Of a DNA stretch of 64,000 nt, positions 34,654 through 43,323 are shown piece after piece. The stretch's first letter is position 1. The number at the start of each line of letters is the position of its first letter. Both the position numbers and the translations under genes were made by a program. Where the stretch lies: positions 146,886-210,885 of the forward strand of contig NZ_VIAR01000005.1 in assembly GCF_006546625.1 (NCBI RefSeq), given 5' to 3'. Origin of the DNA: Haloflavibacter putidus (GTDB taxonomy: Bacteria > Bacteroidota > Bacteroidia > Flavobacteriales > Flavobacteriaceae). Below the pieces are notes generated by a model, which did no database searches, was not told the DNA's origin, and saw nothing but the letters and a program-made list of their open reading frames with translations.

Positions 34654-36057
34654 ATGAACCAATATCTTGTTTTTGCTTTAGTAGCGTTAGGTATATTATT
34701 AATTGGTTTTTTTATAGGAAAGATTTGGTCTAGGCTACAAGCCGAGAAAGTTTTAAAGCATAAAGAAACCAATATTTCTATGTTGCAAACCCAATTAGAC
34801 AACGCAAAAGAAAACGCTATAAATCAAAAAGCAGATTTGCAGAAACAATTGGAAAATACAGATGCAAGGTTGTTTGCTCAACTTACCGAAGTGCAAACCG
34901 AGCGCGATAAAATCCGTAAAGAAAAAGATAATTATAAAAACGAATTAACCCAAATTACGGTAGAGTTTAAAAACCTTCAGCAAAAAAATAAAGAACAAAA
35001 AGCCGAAGTCGAAGAACTACAAAAGAAATTTAGTACAGAGTTTGAAAATCTTGCCAATAAGATTTTAGAGCAGAAATCGGAGAAATTTACCTTGCAAAAC
35101 AAACAGAATATTGAGAATATTTTAAATCCGCTACAAGAAAAAATCAAGCTTTTTGAGAGCAAGGTAGATAAAAATAGTGACGAGTCTATAAAGCGACACG
35201 CTAGGTTAGACAAGCAATTGGAAGAGTTGAACAAGCAAAATTTAAAAATTAGCGAAGAAGCCACCAATTTGACCAAAGCTTTAAAAGGTGATACAAAAAT
35301 GCAAGGCAATTGGGGCGAAATGTTACTAGAAAGTGTTTTGGAACGTAGCGGTTTGCAAAAAAACCAAGAATATTTTGTGCAAAAAAGCTTTTATACTTCA
35401 GACGGAAAACGTTTAATGCCCGATGTAATAATTAGTTTACCTGGCGATAAAAAGATGATTATAGATGCCAAAGTTTCGCTAAATGCCTACGAACGCTATG
35501 CCAATCAAACAGATGAAATTGAAAAAGAAAAAGATTTAAAAAAACATTTGATAGCGGTAAAAAACCGGGTAGAAGAATTGCACAAAAAAAATTACCACCA
35601 ATTATATGAAATGGAAAGTCCGGATTTTGTCTTGCTTTTTATTCCTATAGAAGCTGCTTTTGCAGTTGCTTCTAATGCTTACCCGCAATTATATAATGAT
35701 GCTTTTGAAAAAAATATTATTTTAGTAACACCTACCACACTTCTGGCTGTTTTAAAAACAATAGACAGTATGTGGCAAAATGAAAAACAAAAGCAAAACG
35801 CTTTAGAAATTGCCACGCAAGCTGGCGCATTATACGATAGTTTTACAAATTTAACCAACGAATTGCTAAAAGTGGGCAAACAAATACAAACTGTACAAAG
35901 TACTTACGATGGTGCGATGAAAAAACTAACCGGTCGTGGTAATCTGGTAAAAAGAGTAGAAAAATTAAAAAAATTAGGCGCAAAAGCCAGCAAACAAATA
36001 GATAATAAAGCTATTGAAAAAACGGTTTTTGACTCTGAAAAACAGCAGCAAGCATGA
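34654..36057 (+). CDS. rmuC: DNA recombination protein RmuC
   Basis: 467 residues: N-terminal membrane anchor (VFALVALGILLIGFFIG), a long coiled coil (about 30-190, rich in Q, K and E), then the RmuC domain with GNWGEMLLESVLERSGL near 223, PDVIISLPGDKKMIIDAKVSLNAYERY near 255 and TPTTLLAVLKTI near 368. RmuC limits DNA inversions and is linked to replication-fork processing; it has a restriction-nuclease-like core. The last four bases overlap the next gene. Confidence 0.93.
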   Translation: MNQYLVFALVALGILLIGFFIGKIWSRLQAEKVLKHKETNISMLQTQLDNAKENAINQKADLQKQLENTDARLFAQLTEVQTERDKIRKEKDNYKNELTQITVEFKNLQQKNKEQKAEVEELQKKFSTEFENLANKILEQKSEKFTLQNKQNIENILNPLQEKIKLFESKVDKNSDESIKRHARLDKQLEELNKQNLKISEEATNLTKALKGDTKMQGNWGEMLLESVLERSGLQKNQEYFVQKSFYTSDGKRLMPDVIISLPGDKKMIIDAKVSLNAYERYANQTDEIEKEKDLKKHLIAVKNRVEELHKKNYHQLYEMESPDFVLLFIPIEAAFAVASNAYPQLYNDAFEKNIILVTPTTLLAVLKTIDSMWQNEKQKQNALEIATQAGALYDSFTNLTNELLKVGKQIQTVQSTYDGAMKKLTGRGNLVKRVEKLKKLGAKASKQIDNKAIEKTVFDSEKQQQA

Positions 36058-36419
36058 AAAAAATTTTAATTTATATCTTAGTCGGTATTACCTTATTGGC
36101 CATTGGCTTTTACAGCTTTTTATATTTTGTACCTTATAGCGAAGGTACACGCGCCGGCGAGTTGATAAAATTTAGCAATAAAGGCGTAATGATAAAAACT
36201 TGGGAAGGAGAAATAAGTCAAGGTATAAGCGGAGCGCAAATATTTAGCTTTTCTGTCTTAGACAAACACGACGAGGTCATAAAAATGTTGCGCGAACACC
36301 AAGGCGAGTATGTAGAATTAACCTATATTGAACGTTTTGGAACCTTTGTGTTTTGGGGTGATACCAAATATTTTGTCACCAAAGTAGAACTCTCGCAATC
36401 GCCACATTTTAGAAGATAA
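36054..36419 (+). CDS. Small conserved membrane-anchored protein of unknown function
   Basis: 121 residues. One N-terminal membrane span (ILVGITLLAIGFYSFLYF) is followed by a small soluble domain with repeated beta-strand patterns: GTRAGELIKFSNKGVMIKTWEGEI, IFSFSVLD and YVELTYIERFGTFVFWGDTKYFV. It starts inside the end of rmuC (ATGA overlap) and is followed after 3 nt by a thioesterase, so it is probably translated from the rmuC transcript. I do not recognise a function. Confidence 0.72.
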   Translation: MKKILIYILVGITLLAIGFYSFLYFVPYSEGTRAGELIKFSNKGVMIKTWEGEISQGISGAQIFSFSVLDKHDEVIKMLREHQGEYVELTYIERFGTFVFWGDTKYFVTKVELSQSPHFRR

Positions 36420-36422
36420 TTT

Positions 36423-36971
36423 ATGAAAGAAAACGACTTTAAGTACGTAAAAGAATCGCAAGTAACCATATCAGAATTAATGCTTCCCTCCCACTCTAAC
36501 TTTAACGGAAAAATACACGGGGGTTACATTTTATCTTTATTAGATCAAATTGCTTTTGCTTGCGCTTCTAAACATTGTAGAGAATATTGCGTAACGGCCA
36601 GCGTAGATACAGTAGATTTTTTAAAACCCATAGAAATTGGCGAGTTGGTTACCATGAAAGCTTCGGTAAATTATGTAGGTAACACCTCTATGGTAATAGG
36701 AATACGCGTTGAAGCAGAAGATATTCATACCGGCAAAAAGAAGCATTGCAACTCTTCTTATATTACTATGGTTGCCAAAACCAAAGAAGGCAAATCTTTA
36801 CAAGTACCCGGTTTACATCTTAGTAATGAGCAAGAAATAAGACGCTTTTTAAAAAGTATGAAGCGTATTGAAATGAAGCGTAACCGACATAAAGAGTTTA
36901 AAGAAACAGATTTTTCTGCTGATAAATATATGCACGAAATAAAAAAACATCGCGTGCGTATAGACCTTTAA
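36423..36971 (+). CDS. Acyl-CoA thioesterase (hot-dog fold)
   Basis: 182 residues. The catalytic hot-dog motif is HSNFNGKIHGGYILSLLDQIAFACASKH near residue 20, with Asn/Asp in LLDQ, followed by YCVTASVDTVDFLKPIEIGELVTMKASVNYVGNTSMVIGIRVEAE, the usual Thr/Asp strand. It hydrolyses acyl-CoA in the cytosol; chain preference unknown. It lies 3 nt after the small membrane protein. The C-terminal 40 residues are basic and coil-like. Confidence 0.9.
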   Translation: MKENDFKYVKESQVTISELMLPSHSNFNGKIHGGYILSLLDQIAFACASKHCREYCVTASVDTVDFLKPIEIGELVTMKASVNYVGNTSMVIGIRVEAEDIHTGKKKHCNSSYITMVAKTKEGKSLQVPGLHLSNEQEIRRFLKSMKRIEMKRNRHKEFKETDFSADKYMHEIKKHRVRIDL

Positions 36972-37076
36972 AATTATATTAATGGCTGTTAAATGCATGA
37001 TAAAAATAGTCGTTAAGCTTCCGCGGAAATTGACTATAACAAAAAATTGTTTTATACTGTTGCAAAAATAAATCTT

Positions 37077-37475
37077 ATGAAAACCAAATTACTATTAATA
37101 GTCCTTATCAGTTTTGTAGTTAGCTGCTCACCAAAAATAGTAGATACGTGGAATGTAGATAGCTACGAAGTATTACAAGAAAACGGTCAAAATATGACTT
37201 CGCAAAACATTGGTAGTATTACCTTTAAAAAGAACGGAAAAGGCTATAAAAACCTTAATTACAATTTCTTTCAAAACAATTATACCCATACAGAAGAGTT
37301 TTCTTGGAAACTCAATAAAGACGATTATATAATTATAAAAGAAAGCGGAAAATCTAATAAAAATAAATCTAACCTAAACAAAACCTGGATTATTGTAGAA
37401 AACAAAGCAAAAACACAGGTTTGGAAATCTACAGATGGTAAGAATAGTGTACAGATTTTGAAATTGAGTAAATAA
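37077..37475 (+). CDS. Lipocalin-like lipoprotein
   Basis: 132 residues from the ATG at 37077, which starts a lipoprotein signal (LISFVVSCSPK). The mature protein begins VDTWNVDSYEVLQ, a lipocalin-like GTW-type entry strand with Trp, and continues as short strands (GSITFKKNGKGYKN, EEFSWKLNKDDYIIIK). No enzymatic residues were seen. It stands alone, with CTTTACGGAA at 37496-37505 shortly after its stop. Confidence 0.7.
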   Translation: MKTKLLLIVLISFVVSCSPKIVDTWNVDSYEVLQENGQNMTSQNIGSITFKKNGKGYKNLNYNFFQNNYTHTEEFSWKLNKDDYIIIKESGKSNKNKSNLNKTWIIVENKAKTQVWKSTDGKNSVQILKLSK

Positions 37476-37529
37476 GAGAAATTTATTTTTTAGTCCTTTA
37501 CGGAAAAAAATTACACCAACTCACAAGTT

Positions 37530-37563
37530 AACCGCAATTAAATTATTATAGATGATTGCGGTT
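37530..37563. terminator. Bidirectional terminator between the lipocalin-like and DoxX genes
   Basis: AACCGCAAT (37530-37538) with ATTGCGGTT (37555-37563), 16-nt loop, T run on the plus strand. The second arm overlaps the DoxX stop codon. Confidence 0.75.
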
Positions 37564-38284
37564 ATTTTTTTGCTTTACTTTTTTCAAAAGCTTCTAAACA
37601 GGTGTTTAACGATTTTCCCTTATTATGAATACAATCACAAAAATTGAATCCGATAGTTTTATCAGTAGTATTTTTAAATTGTTCCCTACAGTCTGAAATA
37701 GAATTTCTTGGCATAACTTCATAACCAAATTGCGCGAGAATAATAGTCAATGCAACGCAACTCACCACTCCACTAAAAAATAAAACCGGAAATTTGGTAG
37801 TATAAGATTTTGGTTTTACAAATAATTTGGTCTGCTCAAAGTTTTTGAAGGGTAAAATATATTTTAATCGGTCATAATTCCAAACCAAAAGATAGAGATT
37901 GGCAAAAACCATTAGTGGCGCGGTTACAAAAGAACCTTCAAAACGCAAAGCAAAAGACAGTATCCAAATATTTAAAATAACAGGAAAATATAATACCGCG
38001 CCTAAAGTTACCGTACGCGGAATTATTAGCAAGACAGCAGCTAAAATTTGAACAATGCCTATAAATGTATAATAGAAACCTGTTTGATGCAAAGCTTCTA
38101 AATAAGCTCCCATAGGATGTTTTACAGATAAACCACTGGCAAATTTTTCATCTATAATTTTTACATATCCTGCAAAAATAAAAGCTAAAGCCAAGCCAAA
38201 CCTACAAAATAGAGAGAATAACCAGTACCATCTATTCCTTTTGATTTTGTAGTAAAATTTTTCAAACTTAGATAAAGTATTCAC
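37562..38284 (-). CDS. DoxX-family membrane protein with Cys-rich tail
   Basis: 240 residues; GTG start at 38284. Four membrane spans in the DoxX region (about 25-160): FRFGLALAFIFAGYVKII, FYYTFIGIVQILAAVLLIIPRTVTLGAVLYFPVILNIWILSFAL. After a fifth hydrophobic segment (VLFFSGVVSCVALTII) comes a C-terminal tail with four cysteines (SDCREQF, FCDCIHNKGKSLNTCLEA) predicted outside the membrane. DoxX proteins are linked to redox and thiol stress; the role here is unknown. A DUF423 gene lies 20 nt upstream on the same strand. Confidence 0.82.
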   Translation of the reverse strand: MNTLSKFEKFYYKIKRNRWYWLFSLFCRFGLALAFIFAGYVKIIDEKFASGLSVKHPMGAYLEALHQTGFYYTFIGIVQILAAVLLIIPRTVTLGAVLYFPVILNIWILSFALRFEGSFVTAPLMVFANLYLLVWNYDRLKYILPFKNFEQTKLFVKPKSYTTKFPVLFFSGVVSCVALTIILAQFGYEVMPRNSISDCREQFKNTTDKTIGFNFCDCIHNKGKSLNTCLEAFEKSKAKK

Positions 38285-38304
38285 GCGATTTTAAGTAAGT
38301 AAGT

Positions 38305-38688
38305 TTAAGCAAAATTCATAAAACTAATTAATAAAAGTAACCATCCTATCACAAGTAACAAACCACCAATTGGCGTAACAGGTCCCAAAAACCGAACGTT
38401 TTTTCCTTTACTTCCAAAAAACGTTAACCCGTAAATGCTAAAAGAAAAAAAGCAAACCCCAATAATTATTAGTCCGCCGGCCCATTGGTGCAAATTATTG
38501 ATAAAGGATAGATTAAAGCCCATTATTAATAACAATAAAGCGTGATACATTTGGTACTTTACGCCGGTTTCAAAACTATTTAATTGGTCTGTAGTAAAAC
38601 TTTTCTTTAAGGCGTGCGCACCAAAAGCACCTAAAATAATGGCAAACATTCCTAAAAAACAACCTGCTATTAAAACTAAGTTTTGCAT
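38305..38688 (-). CDS. DUF423 membrane protein
   Basis: 127 residues, four predicted membrane spans. The family signature GAFGAHALKK is near residue 21, then FETGVKYQMYHALLLL and FSGSIYG-like FSFSIYGLTFFGSK and GPVTPIGGLLLVIGWLLL at the end. Function unknown. It is likely co-transcribed with the DoxX gene and divergent from the SatD/DUF3307 pair. Confidence 0.88.
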   Translation of the reverse strand: MQNLVLIAGCFLGMFAIILGAFGAHALKKSFTTDQLNSFETGVKYQMYHALLLLIMGFNLSFINNLHQWAGGLIIIGVCFFSFSIYGLTFFGSKGKNVRFLGPVTPIGGLLLVIGWLLLLISFMNFA

Positions 38689-38756
38689 TTTTTTCAGTAA
38701 AAATAAGATTTTCTACACCACTTATATAAAATTTTGAAAATAATAAAAAACCATTC

Positions 38757-38862
38757 TATCGTGCGTCAACACGACAATAACCATATATCGTACAATAACA
38801 CGATAACCACTATATATCGTATATTTAAACGATATTTTGAAATATCGTATTTTATCACGATA
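38757..38862. promoter_or_regulatory. Four-copy operator array TATCGT-N8-ACGATA
   Basis: 20-bp inverted repeats start at 38757, 38786, 38815 and 38843. Copies 2-4 have perfect 6-bp arms; copy 1 has ACGACA as its right arm. Spacing is 29, 29 and 28 bp, and the last copy ends 7 nt before the SatD-family start codon at 38870. Even spacing places sites on a constant pattern along the helix, as expected for cooperative binding of a dimeric regulator. Confidence 0.85.
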
Positions 38863-38869
38863 TTTGATT

Positions 38870-39490
38870 ATGCTTGCAGTTTTAACCGGCGATATTATTT
38901 TTTCGAAGCAAGTGGCAGACGCCACCACTTATTTACATACATTAGAAAAAGTTTTAAAACACTTACGTACGGAATCAAAATACCGCGAGATCTACCGCGG
39001 CGATAGTTTTCAAATAGAAATAGAAAATCCGGCTTTAGCTTTTTATAGCGCAATGTGCATTAAAGCTGCTCTAAAACAAATTAAACCTTTAGACGTTCGT
39101 ATTGCCATAGGTTTTGGAGAAAAAACCCATACAGCCAAAAAAGTAAGCCAATCTAACGGCAGCGCATTTATACGCTCAGGAGAGTTGTTTGAAACTCTAG
39201 AAAATAGTTTAAAACAAAACTTAGCCATAAAAAGCGACAATACTATTCTAGATACAGAAATTAACACCTATATTAATTTGGCTTTAATAGCCATGAATGC
39301 GTGGACGCCCGGCGCCGCAGAAATTGTATATTTAAGTTTACTTCATCCTACCAAAAGCCAAAGTGAATTGGGTAGACTAATTAACATAAAGCAAAACACG
39401 GTAAGCGAGCGTTTAAAACGCGCTTATTTTGAAGAATTACAACAATTTGATAAGATTTTTCGTCAAAAAATAACCAACGAAATGCTTTAA
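38870..39490 (+). CDS. SatD-family protein: nucleotide-cyclase-like domain plus helix-turn-helix
   Basis: 206 residues from the ATG at 38870, directly after the operator array. The C-terminal 50 residues (SQSELGRLINIKQNTVSERLKRAYF, about 162-190) form a sigma-region-4/LuxR-like helix-turn-helix. Residues 1-115 read like a class III nucleotide cyclase homology domain: AVLTGDIIFS (Asp8), YRGDSFQIEI (Asp45), LDVRIAIGFGE near 75 and GSAFIRSGELFETL near 98. SatD proteins are otherwise uncharacterised. The gene is followed after 3 nt by a DUF3307 membrane protein. The cyclase likeness is my own reading and is not an established family assignment. Confidence 0.8.
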   Translation: MLAVLTGDIIFSKQVADATTYLHTLEKVLKHLRTESKYREIYRGDSFQIEIENPALAFYSAMCIKAALKQIKPLDVRIAIGFGEKTHTAKKVSQSNGSAFIRSGELFETLENSLKQNLAIKSDNTILDTEINTYINLALIAMNAWTPGAAEIVYLSLLHPTKSQSELGRLINIKQNTVSERLKRAYFEELQQFDKIFRQKITNEML

Positions 39491-39493
39491 TTT

Positions 39494-40201
39494 ATGCTCT
39501 TGTTTCTTAAACTTTTATTGGCACATTTACTAGGCGATTTTCTTTTGCAACCGTTTAGTTGGGTAAAAGATAAAGACCAAAAAAAAGTAGCTTCCGGCAA
39601 ACTTTACTTGCATATTTTAATTCATTTCTTGCTCGCATTTCTATTTTTATGGGATTTAAGTTTATGGTATATTCCGTTAATTATTGCCCTATCGCATTAT
39701 GCAATAGATCTCGCCAAACTCTATTTACAAACCCAAAAAACCAAGCGTTTATGGTTTTTTACTGACCAGTTTTTCCATATTCTGATAATTCTAATCATAA
39801 GTATTGCCTCTCTAGGCTGGAAAAACCTACCCGTTTTACCAGATAGCATTTGGGTATATTTAACCGGCCTATTTTTGGTTACTTTTCCGGCTTCTATTTC
39901 TATAAAAACACTTATTTCTGTCTATTCTCCAAAAACCGAATTAAAAAAGGACGAAAGTTTAGATAAAGCCGGTAGTTATATTGGAATTTTAGAACGTGTT
40001 TTGGTGTTTGTTTTTATAGTTACCAACCATTGGGAAGGCGTCGGTTTTTTAATCGCTGCCAAATCTATTTTCCGCTTTAGCGACCTAACGCAATCTAAAG
40101 ACCGCAAACTAACAGAATATATTTTAATTGGAACTTTGGTAAGTTTTAGTTATGCTATTTTCTCTGCCTTGGCGTGTATTTTTATTCTTACTTATATTTA
40201 G
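39494..40201 (+). CDS. DUF3307 multi-pass membrane protein
   Basis: 235 residues, about six hydrophobic segments. Family features: LKLLLAHLLGDFLLQPFSWVKDKDQKK at the N-terminus, HILIHFLLAFLFLWD and ALSHYAIDLAKLYLQ with conserved His and Asp near residue 70, then TDQFFHILIILIIS near 98. The conserved His/Asp inside membrane helices hint at an enzyme or transporter core, but none is known. It starts 3 nt after the SatD-family stop; the pairing SatD-DUF3307 recurs in bacteria. Confidence 0.85.
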   Translation: MLLFLKLLLAHLLGDFLLQPFSWVKDKDQKKVASGKLYLHILIHFLLAFLFLWDLSLWYIPLIIALSHYAIDLAKLYLQTQKTKRLWFFTDQFFHILIILIISIASLGWKNLPVLPDSIWVYLTGLFLVTFPASISIKTLISVYSPKTELKKDESLDKAGSYIGILERVLVFVFIVTNHWEGVGFLIAAKSIFRFSDLTQSKDRKLTEYILIGTLVSFSYAIFSALACIFILTYI

Positions 40202-40210
40202 TTGGGTAAA

Positions 40211-40287
40211 CCCTGCGGGCCGGGCTGTACGCTATATCTTTTTTTGCCACTTATAAAAGCAAAAAAAGGATGCCGCTACCATCCCTT
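40211..40287 (-). repeat. Dispersed intergenic repeat, copy A
   Basis: Read on the minus strand: AGGGATGGTAGCGGCATCC, an imperfect hairpin of T7-G-C and G-C-A7 arms, then ATATAGCGTACAGCCCGG and a G+C-rich end. Much richer in G+C than the surroundings. It shares layout and end motifs with 61904-61968 and, like it, lies between convergent genes. I recall very similar elements between genes in other Flavobacteriia, but cannot verify that here. Confidence 0.65.
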
Positions 40288-40296
40288 TTACAAAAA

Positions 40297-40328
40297 AAAG
40301 AGGAATCTAACGCGTAGATTCCTCTTTA
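40297..40328. terminator. Bidirectional terminator between DUF3307 and carB
   Basis: Perfect 12-bp stem AAGAGGAATCTA with TAGATTCCTCTT, loop ACGCG, A run before and T-rich DNA after. It serves converging transcripts of the DUF3307 and carB genes. Confidence 0.88.
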
Positions 40329-40367
40329 CTATTTTACTATTCAACTATTTTTCAATAATTATAAAAA

Positions 40368-43223
40368 TTAACGCGTTAGATACATTCTTCTTCTTGCGTA
40401 TAAATCGTAAAAATTATCGTCTTTTAAATCTTTGATAAACAAGATACTTTCTCCGGTACTTTTCATCTCCGGACCTAATTGTTTGTTTACCTTCGGAAAT
40501 TTATCAAAAGAAAAAACCGGTTGTTTAATAGCATAACCTTCTAAATGTGGCTCAAAAGTAAAATCTTTTAGCTTATTATGCCCCAACATTATTTTGGTAG
40601 CATAATTTACATAAGGTTCGCCATAAGCTTTAGCTATAAAAGGAACCGTTCTAGATGCACGCGGATTGGCTTCTATAATAAAAACCTCGTCGTCTTTAAT
40701 AGCAAATTGCACGTTAATAAGTCCAACCGTATCTAAGGCCAAAGCAATTTTACGCGTGTGGTCTTTAATTTTTTGTAAAACCAAGTTACCTAAATTAAAA
40801 GCCGGTAAAAGTGCATTAGAATCTCCGGAGTGTACACCGCAAGGTTCAATATGCTCCATAATACCAATAATGTAAACATCTTCGCCATCGCAAATTGCAT
40901 CTGCTTCTGCTTCTATTGCGCCATCTAAATAATGGTCTAATAGTAACTTATTGTTCGGAATTTTTTGCAATAAATCTACTACGTGTTCTTCTAATTCCTC
41001 TTTGTTGATAACGATTTTCATTCCCTGACCACCCAATACATAAGAAGGTCTCACCAAAATAGGAAAATCTAATTCGTCTGCCAGTTCTAAAGCTTCATCA
41101 GCGGTTTCTGCGGTTCCAAACTCTGGATAAGGAATATTGTTTTCTTGTAAAAGTTTAGAAAAACTTCCTCTATCTTCGGCAAGGTCTAAGGCTTCGTAGC
41201 TGGTGCCCATAATTTTTATGCCGTAACGATTTAATTTTTCGGCCAATTTTAAAGCTGTTTGTCCGCCAAGTTGCACAATAACACCTTCGGGTTTTTCATG
41301 CCGAATAATATCGTAAATATGTTCCCAAAAAACAGGTTCAAAATAGAGTTTATCTGCTACATCAAAATCGGTTGAAACGGTTTCGGGATTACAGTTTATC
41401 ATAATGGTTTCGTAGCCACATTCGGCCGCAGCTAAAACGCCATGTACACAACAATAATCAAACTCAATACCTTGGCCAATACGATTTGGCCCGGAACCTA
41501 AAACAATTATTTTCTTTTTATCGGAAACCTCACTTTCATTATCGGTAAACTTGGTTCCGTCTGCAGTTTCAATCTGATTTTCGAAAGTTGAGTAATAATA
41601 AGGCGTTTGAGCTTCAAATTCTGCTGCGCAGGTATCTACCAATTTATACACGCGATTAATTTGTAGTTCTTCGCGCTTTTTATAGACTTCGCTTTCTAGG
41701 CAATTAAGCATATGGGCAATTTGTCTGTCGCCATAACCTTTTTGTTTGGCTTCTAAAAGCAAATCTTTTGGTATGGTGTCTATTGCGTAGTTGCTACTAA
41801 TTTCTTTTTCTAAGAAATGCAGTTCTTCGTATTGTTTTAAGAACCACATATCTATTTTGGTAATCTCGTGAATACGGCTTAGCGGAATGCCAAGCTGTAT
41901 AGCATCATAAAGTACAAAAACCCTGTCCCAACTAGGGTTTTTAAGTTTGTCTATAATAATGTCATAATCTTTATAACCTTTCCCGTCGGCACCAAGTCCG
42001 TTGCGTTTTATTTCTAAAGATTGTGTTGCTTTATGCAGAGCTTCCTGAAAAGAGCGACCAATGCCCATCACCTCTCCTACAGATTTCATTTGCAAACCTA
42101 AAGTACGATCTGAGCCCTCGAATTTGTCAAAATTCCATCGTGGTATTTTAACAATCACATAATCTAAAGTAGGCTCAAATAAAGCCGAAGTAGTTTTGGT
42201 TATCTGATTTTCCAACTCGTCTAAATGATAACCTAATGCTAATTTTGCAGCAATTTTTGCAATAGGATAACCGGTTGCTTTAGATGCCAAAGCAGAAGAA
42301 CGCGAAACCCGCGGATTAATTTCTATGGCAATAATGTCTTCTTTATCGTCCGGACTTACAGCAAATTGCACGTTACAACCTCCGGCAAAATCGCCAATGC
42401 TTCGCATCATTTTAATGGCCATATCGCGCATACGCTGGTAAGCAGAATCGCTTAATGTCATTGCTGGTGCAACGGTAATAGAGTCGCCGGTATGAATGCC
42501 CATTGGGTCCATATTTTCTATGGTACAAATAATTACCACATTGTCGTTTTTGTCGCGCAGTAATTCCAACTCATATTCTTTCCAACCCAACAAAGCTTTA
42601 TCTATTAAAACTTCGTGAATTGGCGAAGCTTCGAGTCCGCGCGTAAGCATTTCGTCAAATTGATCTTCTGTATGTACAAAAGACGCCCCGCTTCCGCCAA
42701 GGGTAAAAGAAGCTCTAATTACCAACGGAAAACCAAACTCCTGCGCCACTTCTTTACCCTCCAGAAAAGAAGTCACGGTTTTCGCAGGAGCCACCGGAAT
42801 ACCAATTTTGGTCATAAGTTGCTTAAACTTCTCTCTGTCTTCTGTAATATTTATGGCGTCTATATCTACGCCAATTAGAGAAATATCAAAATCGTCCCAA
42901 ATGCCTTTTTCATCTGCTTCAATACAAAGGTTTAATGCGGTTTGCCCGCCCATTGTTGGTAAAACAGCATCTATTTGCGGATGCTCTCGCAAGATTTCTA
43001 CAATAGATTTTGTGGTAAGTGGTTTTAAGTAAACATGATCGGCCATTGTAGGATCTGTCATAATCGTGGCCGGGTTAGAGTTAATCAAGATAGTTTCTAC
43101 ACCATCTTCGCGCAAAGATCGTAAAGCTTGGGTTCCAGAATAATCAAATTCGCAAGCCTGGCCAATAACGATAGGCCCGGAGCCTATTATTAATATACTT
43201 TTAAGGGAATTGTTTTTGGGCAT
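40368..43223 (-). CDS. carB: Carbamoyl-phosphate synthase large subunit, without regulatory domain
   Basis: 951 residues. Makes carbamoyl phosphate for arginine and pyrimidines with the small subunit CarA (not in this window). Two homologous ATP-grasp halves: first half SGPIVIGQACEFDYSGTQA, RASFTLGGSGA and EINPRVSRSSALASKATGYPIA; second half GSGPNRIGQGIEFDYCCVH, RPSYVLGGQGM and EANPRASRTVPFIAKAYG. The chain ends at KDLKDDNFYDLYARRRMYL; the C-terminal MGS-like allosteric domain of about 120 residues found in E. coli is missing, as in other Bacteroidetes. It converges on the DUF3307 gene. Confidence 0.96.
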   Translation of the reverse strand: MPKNNSLKSILIIGSGPIVIGQACEFDYSGTQALRSLREDGVETILINSNPATIMTDPTMADHVYLKPLTTKSIVEILREHPQIDAVLPTMGGQTALNLCIEADEKGIWDDFDISLIGVDIDAINITEDREKFKQLMTKIGIPVAPAKTVTSFLEGKEVAQEFGFPLVIRASFTLGGSGASFVHTEDQFDEMLTRGLEASPIHEVLIDKALLGWKEYELELLRDKNDNVVIICTIENMDPMGIHTGDSITVAPAMTLSDSAYQRMRDMAIKMMRSIGDFAGGCNVQFAVSPDDKEDIIAIEINPRVSRSSALASKATGYPIAKIAAKLALGYHLDELENQITKTTSALFEPTLDYVIVKIPRWNFDKFEGSDRTLGLQMKSVGEVMGIGRSFQEALHKATQSLEIKRNGLGADGKGYKDYDIIIDKLKNPSWDRVFVLYDAIQLGIPLSRIHEITKIDMWFLKQYEELHFLEKEISSNYAIDTIPKDLLLEAKQKGYGDRQIAHMLNCLESEVYKKREELQINRVYKLVDTCAAEFEAQTPYYYSTFENQIETADGTKFTDNESEVSDKKKIIVLGSGPNRIGQGIEFDYCCVHGVLAAAECGYETIMINCNPETVSTDFDVADKLYFEPVFWEHIYDIIRHEKPEGVIVQLGGQTALKLAEKLNRYGIKIMGTSYEALDLAEDRGSFSKLLQENNIPYPEFGTAETADEALELADELDFPILVRPSYVLGGQGMKIVINKEELEEHVVDLLQKIPNNKLLLDHYLDGAIEAEADAICDGEDVYIIGIMEHIEPCGVHSGDSNALLPAFNLGNLVLQKIKDHTRKIALALDTVGLINVQFAIKDDEVFIIEANPRASRTVPFIAKAYGEPYVNYATKIMLGHNKLKDFTFEPHLEGYAIKQPVFSFDKFPKVNKQLGPEMKSTGESILFIKDLKDDNFYDLYARRRMYLTR

Positions 43224-43267
43224 CTTTCTTCTCTTTTGAATAAAATTAGGGTAAAATTGGATATAAA

Positions 43268-43300
43268 AAAAGGCGTTACAACCAAATGTAACACCTTACT
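43268..43300 (-). terminator. Terminator of rpmH
   Basis: Minus strand AAGGTGTTACA, loop TTTGGT, TGTAACGCCTT (one G-U pair) then T7. It lies between rpmH and carB. Confidence 0.85.
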
Positions 43301-43323
43301 ATTTCAATCAACTAAAAAACCAT

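Noticed and set aside
38757..38862. CRISPR-like array of four evenly spaced repeats
   Set aside because: Units have internal inverted symmetry with only 8-9 nt between them, no leader, no cas genes; regulatory operator sites fit better.
40202..40435. A 77-codon open frame directly after the DUF3307 gene
   Set aside because: It runs through the dispersed repeat and a perfect terminator hairpin; its amino-acid sequence has no protein-like pattern.
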